A stretch of 64,000 nucleotides of DNA, taken from Pelomonas sp. Root1237 (GTDB lineage: Bacteria; Pseudomonadota; Gammaproteobacteria; Burkholderiales; Burkholderiaceae_C). Numbering within the stretch: position 1 is the first letter of the stretch; every line of letters begins with the position of its first letter. A program made the position numbers and the translations under genes. The DNA is taken from contig NZ_LMDK01000017.1 in NCBI RefSeq assembly GCF_001425055.1, positions 62,001-126,000 on the forward strand, given 5' to 3'. Positions 58,588 to 64,000 of this stretch are shown in pieces. The notes below the pieces were generated by a model. It ran no database searches, had not been told where the DNA came from, and saw nothing but the letters and a program-made list of their open reading frames with translations.

Positions 58588-59502
58588 CTACTCAGCCGCG
58601 AATACACGGACACCCAGGGGACGATCACGCGCCCCAGATGCAGCCGATGTACATGGCGCCCGGCAATGGAAGTCAAAAACCCTGCCGGCCCAGCTACTGC
58701 GTAGGCGCGAATAGGTGAGCGGCGCCGCCAACGCGTCACCTCCGTTGATACCACCCTGTGATCTCAGGCGAAGCTCGAGTTGCTTCCACTGGCCTGTCGA
58801 TGGAAGCGAGTTCAATTCAAACGAGCGTTGGACCTCTGCTGGTATGTCGCTGTCCGATAGGGGGCGGCATAGCGCTTTGACGAGTCCACAGCCTGCTCGT
58901 AGCCAGTGCGCTTCGATAGGTGAAAGCACGCTCGACCGATCCGGATCTACCGAGCACGGCTTGGCTTCACTCAGATCAGCCATGCAGCTCAGGCATCGCC
59001 GTTGGGATGCGTACCCATTGCGGCCAGCCCTGGTCTCGGCCATGTCGAGGGGGTACCACAGGAGACGCCCGCAGCGCCAGCAGTTCTCCTCCATCAAGCA
59101 GCAATGGCTCGGGCAATAGCGCCAATCGAGGAAACGCCAGTGGATCGGAAATGTCGGCGGCTGCCGCTCCCCGAAGCAAAGCGGGCAATAACGGAAGGCC
59201 GGCGTTGGTGCCGCAGGCCTGAAGATCACGTCTGGCCCCAGTTGGGCGCGCGCCAACCTAGTCATGGCCCTGTCCGCAGCGAGGAACGCGGACGCTGGCA
59301 GACCACATTTCCAACGCAGCTCGGTGAGCGTCAGGCCAAAGAAGGAGAGATCGGCGTAGGGCTCAATCCTGAGACCGAGGAAGTTCAACAGCTCTGGCAA
59401 CGAGCAGCCCTGCGCCAACGCCAAGCGGCTGAGCCAGCTTGCCGGCGACTCATCGTCGGCAGGCTGCGGCACCCCATGCTGAAGAATGCGCCCGATGCTC
59501 AT
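58588..59502 (-). CDS. TniQ family target-site protein (second copy)
   Basis: 304 aa. N-terminal TniQ pattern DDESPASWLSRLALAQGCSL and two zinc clusters: RYCPLCFGERQ...WRYCPSHCCLMEENCWRCG and RRCLSCMADLSEAKPC. TniQ/TnsD proteins choose the insertion site and recruit TnsC. Start overlaps the preceding TniQ stop by 4 bp. Having two TniQ proteins suggests one for a chromosomal site and one for mobile targets. Confidence 0.88.
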   Translation of the reverse strand: MSIGRILQHGVPQPADDESPASWLSRLALAQGCSLPELLNFLGLRIEPYADLSFFGLTLTELRWKCGLPASAFLAADRAMTRLARAQLGPDVIFRPAAPTPAFRYCPLCFGERQPPTFPIHWRFLDWRYCPSHCCLMEENCWRCGRLLWYPLDMAETRAGRNGYASQRRCLSCMADLSEAKPCSVDPDRSSVLSPIEAHWLRAGCGLVKALCRPLSDSDIPAEVQRSFELNSLPSTGQWKQLELRLRSQGGINGGDALAAPLTYSRLRSSWAGRVFDFHCRAPCTSAASGARDRPLGVRVFAAE

Positions 59503-60473
59503 GCGAGGAACAACGGCAGTTGGCCCTTGGGGCGGAGTCCGGCCCGGGTTGTGCCGGGATCAATGCCGCTGCGAAGCGCATGCAGCAGCCACCACGCAAG
59601 AGTATGGTCAACCGGAGCGGCATAGTCCCTTGCGACTTGGATCAGGGCCTCTTGATTGACAACGGACGCTAGGCTCGGAACTTCGGTCAGGTTGGCCTCA
59701 ATGAACCTCAATCGATCCAGGCCGCGCGCGATCGCGGCGCCGAGCACCCGTGGCACCGCGCACTTGGCCAAAGCGGAGCGTACAGAGTCATTCGGCCCAG
59801 CACGTAGCCCCAGCGCTTCTACGATCCTGAAAGACCCGTCGACGCTGAGGTGCTCGATGGCGCCAGGCATCGAACGAAATGCGGCGGGCACTGGTCTCTG
59901 CGGCGCTGCCGGGCTAACGGCAGCCTCCAGCCAGCAGAGCCAGGCCATGACATCACTCTCGAGCTCTGGCGCTTCACCGTTGGCTTTGAAGGGGTGCCCA
60001 CAGCGGCAAATGTCGACGTCTGGCCGATCCCAACCAATGCCCTCTCCGCAGCGGTGGCACGAGCAGATCAGGCTGTAGCCATGCCATGGGCAGCCGACGG
60101 TGGCGCGCAGGAGCCAGCTCAGTCGGACGATGCCCCGCTCGCGGACGCATTGCGGGCATAGCTTGGCGTACAGGCGATTGGATGCGATATGGCGCCGGAA
60201 GCGCTGCCCTGCCAGACGCACCCAGCCCTTGCCGCCGTGATCACGTACGACCACGCGCCCACCCCAGTGGTCCGCATCGACGTTCAGCGCCCAGGCAATC
60301 TGTCGAATGTCCTGCCACGCCAGCGGCCTATGGCGCTCCAGCCGCAGCCACTGCACGCCACGGTCAAACGCCACGCCGTTGGCGCGCAGCGCCCTGAGGG
60401 CGAACCCCAGACCAGATTCCGCCGGCGCCAACTCAAGCCGGATGGGGAGCTGACGTTGATCAGGCGCTTCCAT
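59499..60473 (-). CDS. TniQ family target-site protein (first copy)
   Basis: 324 aa. Zinc-finger region KLCPQCVRERGIVRLSWLLR, CPWHGYSLICSCHRCGEGI and DICRCGHPFKANG; N-terminus LPIRLELAPAESGLGFALRA. More divergent from TniQ than its neighbour. The ATG at 60473 lies inside the TnsC-like gene; one seven codons earlier is possible. Part of a tightly overlapped tnsA-B-C-tniQ-tniQ operon. Confidence 0.85.
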   Translation of the reverse strand: MEAPDQRQLPIRLELAPAESGLGFALRALRANGVAFDRGVQWLRLERHRPLAWQDIRQIAWALNVDADHWGGRVVVRDHGGKGWVRLAGQRFRRHIASNRLYAKLCPQCVRERGIVRLSWLLRATVGCPWHGYSLICSCHRCGEGIGWDRPDVDICRCGHPFKANGEAPELESDVMAWLCWLEAAVSPAAPQRPVPAAFRSMPGAIEHLSVDGSFRIVEALGLRAGPNDSVRSALAKCAVPRVLGAAIARGLDRLRFIEANLTEVPSLASVVNQEALIQVARDYAAPVDHTLAWWLLHALRSGIDPGTTRAGLRPKGQLPLFLA

Positions 60474-61410
60474 AGGGGTTGGGCAGCACGTCACTAGGTC
60501 CGTTGGTACGGCGGAAGGCGAGTTGCAGGTGCTCCAACCTCACTCGGTTTGACCCCGCGTCAACGGCGATGAGGACAGCTTCCGTAACCAGCCTCTTCAC
60601 CGCCCGTCTGCATCCGAGCGTCGCCGCGTGCGTCGCCGCGCGTACCGCAGGTTCGGCAAGCAAAGTCATGTCGATCGCCTTGATGCGCGCAAGCTCCGCC
60701 ACAAACGCGGCCCAGATCGCGTCGTTGTCAAAGTGGGACAGCGTGATGCGCGCTGTAACTCGATCTGCGAGAGCAGCATCCACATGGTCGAGGCTCTGAA
60801 GCCGAAGGTCGGCCAAGATGCCAATGGCGACTTTGCCGCGGTCCATCAGCTCGCGCAGCAAGTTCCCGGCGGACGAGTCTCGGTCATCGCTGACGCGGCC
60901 ACGACCACGAAGAGCCAGGCACTGCGCCTCGTCGATGAAGACCATGCGCGTCCCCTTATGTTCCATGGCCTCGAACGCGATGTCTCGCATGGTCGCCACC
61001 CGCTCCGCTCTGACATTGGTGAAGGGGTGACGCAGCGCGCTCAGCAGCTGCGAAACGATGAAGCCGGCCGAAGCCCCGGGCCGCAAGCGCAAGTACAGCG
61101 CGCCGAACCCGTCGACAACATCCGGCATCGGCGGCAATGACTTGATGAAATAGTCGACAACACTCGTTTTTGACGAGCCAGGCGGTCCGTTCAGGAGCAA
61201 GCCCTGCGGGATGCCCAGTTCCCGCGAGAGTTGGTAGGCGCGGTCGAAGGCGGCAAGCACGGTCTTCAGGTCCGGGAACAGGATGTACTTGCGCGCAACC
61301 TCCCGCCCCACCGCCAGCGCCTTGACCGAGTACATGGCCATTTGACGAGCACGTATCTGGCGCTCTTCCTCGTTCCAATCGTCACCTGGATCAATCACAT
61401 CAATCGACAT
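60460..61410 (-). CDS. TnsC/TniB-type transposition ATPase
   Basis: 316 aa AAA+ regulator that links target selection to the transposase. Walker A GPPGSSKTS (about 73), Walker B MVFIDEAQC (about 153), sensor and arginine-finger region DAALADRVTARITLSHF, and an N-terminal MSIDVIDPGDDWNEEERQIR segment. Starts 12 bp after the TnsB stop with AAGGAGAG before the ATG. Confidence 0.92.
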   Translation of the reverse strand: MSIDVIDPGDDWNEEERQIRARQMAMYSVKALAVGREVARKYILFPDLKTVLAAFDRAYQLSRELGIPQGLLLNGPPGSSKTSVVDYFIKSLPPMPDVVDGFGALYLRLRPGASAGFIVSQLLSALRHPFTNVRAERVATMRDIAFEAMEHKGTRMVFIDEAQCLALRGRGRVSDDRDSSAGNLLRELMDRGKVAIGILADLRLQSLDHVDAALADRVTARITLSHFDNDAIWAAFVAELARIKAIDMTLLAEPAVRAATHAATLGCRRAVKRLVTEAVLIAVDAGSNRVRLEHLQLAFRRTNGPSDVLPNPYGSA

Positions 61411-61422
61411 GTCAGCTCTCCT

Positions 61423-63360
61423 TTAAAGATCAATGGTTTCGAATTCCTCTTGGCAGAGGGGTGCGACCGCCGGGGCGACGACGCAGGGCGGCGCCTGTAC
61501 GCCAGCCGTCTCCTGGGGCTCGCTGCCAGTCAGCACACGTGCGGACGTGTAGCCCGCCGTGATCGCGGCGCGCTTGCGGTCGACACGGGTCTTCCAGGCC
61601 ACCGACTCCATCCAGTGGCTGTGCAGGCGCAGCCGCGCCTGCTCGAGGTACTCAATGGCGCCTGAGGCCTTCAGCTCCTCTCGGGCAAAGCGTCTGATCA
61701 GAAGATGTTGGTTCCAGCTCAGTCCGTGGGCGTAGTGGTGCCAACGGCAGGGGCTGACGACGAACTCTTTGGTCTCCGGATCTTGGATCCAGGCATGACT
61801 CAGATCGTCGGGATCCCACTTCACCAGCGTCTTGAAGCTCTTGCCGTAACGACGGCGCATGTCGAGCAGTTCCGGGCCGCCGAACGGCAAGCCGTGCAGT
61901 TCGACGCCGCCGGGTCCGACCGTCAAGACCCTGCGCATCGCCGAGATCCGACGAAGCGCGTCGATGTCAGGCGGGAAATGGACCGGCGGACGGCGCTCGA
62001 TGCCCTCCGTGAAAAGGTCGAACGGCCGGGCCAGCTTGCGCTGGTTGATCTGGAAGGGATACACCTCGACCACAAACTGCGCGATGCCTCGAACGAAGTC
62101 CCCGAACATGACTGCGGCGCCGACATTGGGGTCGGTCTCGACGACGTTGGCCATGCGCTTGTGAATGCGGCCCTTGGCCAGTGTGAGCGTGTCCAGCGTC
62201 GAGAAGAACCGCTCCACGTGAGGCTTCAGCCACGGTGTGCGCACACGGCAGTACGTGAGGCTCATACCCAGATCCCATCCGATCAGCTGGAATACAGGGC
62301 TGTGGAACTCCAGCCCGTTGTCGATCCAGAGCGCGTCGGGGATGCCTTCGGCTGGCCACGCCTTGGCCAGGGACAGTGCCGACGTCGTATCCCCCTTCGG
62401 ACGGATGGCGCTCTGCAGCGCACCACAGACGCTGGTCAGGCCGGCGCCGTAGAAGCTGATGTAGAAGCCCAGGACGTAACCGGAGTAGGCATCGATGAGC
62501 ACCGTGAGCGTCGGCCGGCCGAGAGGCAGGCCTGTCCGCTCGCAGATCAGCACCCAGTTCAGCGGCGTGTGATCCACTTCAACGCGCTGCAACGGGTACT
62601 CGGCGGCCGCACCGTCCATGCTGGTGCGGCAAACCATGCGCGCGCGGGCCGGCCCGAAGCGCGCTTGGAGGACGCGGTGCCGATCAAGTGCCGCCACTCG
62701 GCGACAGAGGGTCGCGTGGCTGACCGTGGCGTCCCTCGCAGGCATGCGTCCTGCCTCGACCTCCTTGGAGGCCTCAGACCGTATCACTGCGAGCGTGAAG
62801 GTCAATGAATTGCGGTCGCGATTGAGATAGACGCGCGCCAGCACCGCCGTCACGAGCCGCTCCATTTCGGCCGATAGCCGGCGCGATCGTTTACGGATGG
62901 CGTTGCCATCCACCAAGACGCCGACGTGGCCGTCGGCGGTGTCTAGGTCTCGGGCCCACCCACTGACCGTGGTTGCGCCTGGTGGCTCCTTGTCGCCGAT
63001 GCGCTCAGCAACGGCGCAGATCACACTCTTGATGGCACTGACGCGGCCTCGGGACACATGCGCGGCCGTCATACCCCTGAGGTAGGCCAGCTTGCGCTCG
63101 ACCTTCCTGCGGTCGCCGGGACGCAACGATTCCAAGGTCGTTAGCACGGGAGCCGCGATGCGCCCCCGTGCGCCTATGGGTTCCTGAAACGTCAGCTGCC
63201 CTGTCCAGACCAGCTTGAGCAGCTTGGCCTTGTCATAAACAACCTGTCTGCGAGTGACGCAGTCCTCAAGCGCCAGCGTCCCGTCCGGAAGTTCTCGCAC
63301 CAGTTCCAGCGTCCGGGCGCCACGGCGAAACATCAAGCCAACTTGCAAGCTGAAGGTCAT
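61423..63360 (-). CDS. TnsB/TniA-type DDE transposase
   Basis: 645 aa Mu/retroviral-type integrase. Catalytic triad in VEVDHTPLNWVL (D near 260), ALWIDNGLEFH (D near 343) and LKPHVERFF (E near 378), the last two 35 residues apart. N-terminal DNA-binding helices precede, and a C-terminal MuA-like domain follows. The ATG at 63360 with GGAGAAAGAAG upstream is used; it overlaps tnsA by 95 bp. Confidence 0.93.
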   Translation of the reverse strand: MTFSLQVGLMFRRGARTLELVRELPDGTLALEDCVTRRQVVYDKAKLLKLVWTGQLTFQEPIGARGRIAAPVLTTLESLRPGDRRKVERKLAYLRGMTAAHVSRGRVSAIKSVICAVAERIGDKEPPGATTVSGWARDLDTADGHVGVLVDGNAIRKRSRRLSAEMERLVTAVLARVYLNRDRNSLTFTLAVIRSEASKEVEAGRMPARDATVSHATLCRRVAALDRHRVLQARFGPARARMVCRTSMDGAAAEYPLQRVEVDHTPLNWVLICERTGLPLGRPTLTVLIDAYSGYVLGFYISFYGAGLTSVCGALQSAIRPKGDTTSALSLAKAWPAEGIPDALWIDNGLEFHSPVFQLIGWDLGMSLTYCRVRTPWLKPHVERFFSTLDTLTLAKGRIHKRMANVVETDPNVGAAVMFGDFVRGIAQFVVEVYPFQINQRKLARPFDLFTEGIERRPPVHFPPDIDALRRISAMRRVLTVGPGGVELHGLPFGGPELLDMRRRYGKSFKTLVKWDPDDLSHAWIQDPETKEFVVSPCRWHHYAHGLSWNQHLLIRRFAREELKASGAIEYLEQARLRLHSHWMESVAWKTRVDRKRAAITAGYTSARVLTGSEPQETAGVQAPPCVVAPAVAPLCQEEFETIDL

Positions 63361-63973
63361 CTTCTTTCTCCAGGTGTTCGGGGAGGACCAGCACGTCGCT
63401 GGCACTGATACGGTTCTTGAACGTGAGTCGCCGCCGGGCGATCAGGTGATAGATCAGCTCGTGCGGCACAAGGGCTCGGACGGCCAACTGGTCAATGGGG
63501 TACCCGTCCGAGTACTCGCGCACTTCGGCAAGCACCCTGTTCAGGACGGCCTCAGGTGGCGTGCCTTTGCCGTAGCGGTGCAGGAGTTCAGCGAACTGGT
63601 GCTGATCACGCCGCCGCAGGGAGACGTTGGAGATCGCGTAGAAGCGGGCCCCCTGCGCATGCAGGTGGCTGGCGGCCTTGTTGAACAACGAGCGGTATTT
63701 GTCGAAGCGCTGTTCGAGCTTGACCTCCCAGTAAGAGACGACACCGTCGCCGCAGTCGATGCGGTAGTCCGGCGTGAATGCTTGACCGTCAAGGTCCAGG
63801 GTGCACGGCTGGGAGACGATGTTCCGCACCTTCGGGCACAGTGCGGCCAGGCGCACGAAGTCGGCCTCGGTCGATGCCTCGGCTTGAACCGGCGCTGCCA
63901 GTGCGCCGAGGTTGAGCAAATGCACCGTGCGCGGCGTCGTGGGTTTGATGAGCTGACGGACGGGCGCGTTCAT
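63266..63973 (-). CDS. TnsA-type endonuclease
   Basis: 235 aa. N-terminal PD-(D/E)xK nuclease core: CTLDLDGQAFTPDYRIDCGD (D near 63) and VVSYWEVKLEQRF (ExK near 81), then a winged-helix C-terminus (IDQLAVRALVPHELIYHLIA). TnsA cuts the 5' strands so the element moves by cut-and-paste. ATG at 63973 follows GAGG. Upstream DNA, where the transposon end should lie, is outside the window. Confidence 0.9.
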   Translation of the reverse strand: MNAPVRQLIKPTTPRTVHLLNLGALAAPVQAEASTEADFVRLAALCPKVRNIVSQPCTLDLDGQAFTPDYRIDCGDGVVSYWEVKLEQRFDKYRSLFNKAASHLHAQGARFYAISNVSLRRRDQHQFAELLHRYGKGTPPEAVLNRVLAEVREYSDGYPIDQLAVRALVPHELIYHLIARRRLTFKNRISASDVLVLPEHLEKEDDLQLASWLDVSPWRPDAGTGARTSGRDAGA

Positions 63974-64000
63974 GACGCACCTCGGCAGTGGCAAAGGAGG

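Overview
The window is GC-rich DNA from a betaproteobacterium, most likely Burkholderiales. Supporting signs are the PEP-CTERM protein, ChrB, the TfoX/NrtR/DUF4291 gene types, an rrn-like boxA and tightly packed operons. The organism cannot be named from the sequence alone.

Layout. (1) 1-25 kb is ordinary accessory/core DNA: a Kup K+ transporter cut by the window edge, small stress proteins, an ADP-heptose adenylyltransferase, Pcm, a REC-GGDEF protein, a carbohydrate cluster (GH39, GH2, cytochrome c/PQQ-type dehydrogenase), a PEP-CTERM protein, an eight-gene heavy-metal RND efflux operon (14.8-23.1 kb) and a ChrB/Cj0069-family pair. (2) 25-31 kb is a worn zone: a proline-alanine-linker lipoprotein with a hexanucleotide microsatellite, two frameshifted genes, and short repeats that look like transposon-end sites. 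(3) 31-35 kb is an NrtR-type regulator facing an ADP-ribose/NAD-related operon (crystallin-J1-like, DUF4291, NADAR, ADP-ribosylglycohydrolase). (4) 35.2-45.2 kb is an RNA-repair locus: RtcR, a sigma-54 promoter, Ro60/Rsr, a block of five structured RNAs, an unknown protein, RtcB, RtcA, a TerD-like protein and a TonB-like protein. (5) 45.3-50.3 kb is a leftward array of 28 tRNA genes (plus one partial) covering all 20 amino acids. It is preceded by a boxA-like sequence and ends in an HNH nuclease gene and a terminator. (6) 50.5-58.6 kb holds a HTH regulator with palindromic operators, a DUF91-like nuclease, a divergent EF-Tu with two leader ORF/terminator modules, and three uncharacterised genes. 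(7) 58.6-64 kb is a Tn7-like transposition module (TnsA, TnsB, TnsC/TniB, two TniQ).

Main discovery candidates. Between rsr and rtcB lie five tandem RNAs (38616-39224) sharing one fold: a closing stem that covaries between copies, an AUGC internal loop, and an 8-bp second stem with a G.U wobble at the same position in all five. They are best read as Ro60-ligand (Y/Yrl-type) RNAs. One of them contains a nearly complete circularly permuted tRNA-Lys(CUU) mimic. Together with the all-amino-acid tRNA array and a second, divergent EF-Tu, next to a Tn7-like module, the region looks like a mobile 'translation rescue' island: it could sense broken tRNA (RtcR), reseal it (RtcB/RtcA), and supply fresh tRNAs and an alternative EF-Tu. 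The RNA-repair operon type is known; the five-copy RNA family and the combination with the tRNA array and EF-Tu are what I consider new. That the parts work together is inference from position. A 210-bp direct repeat (27087-27296 and 51456-51666) brackets the repair locus and the tRNA array.
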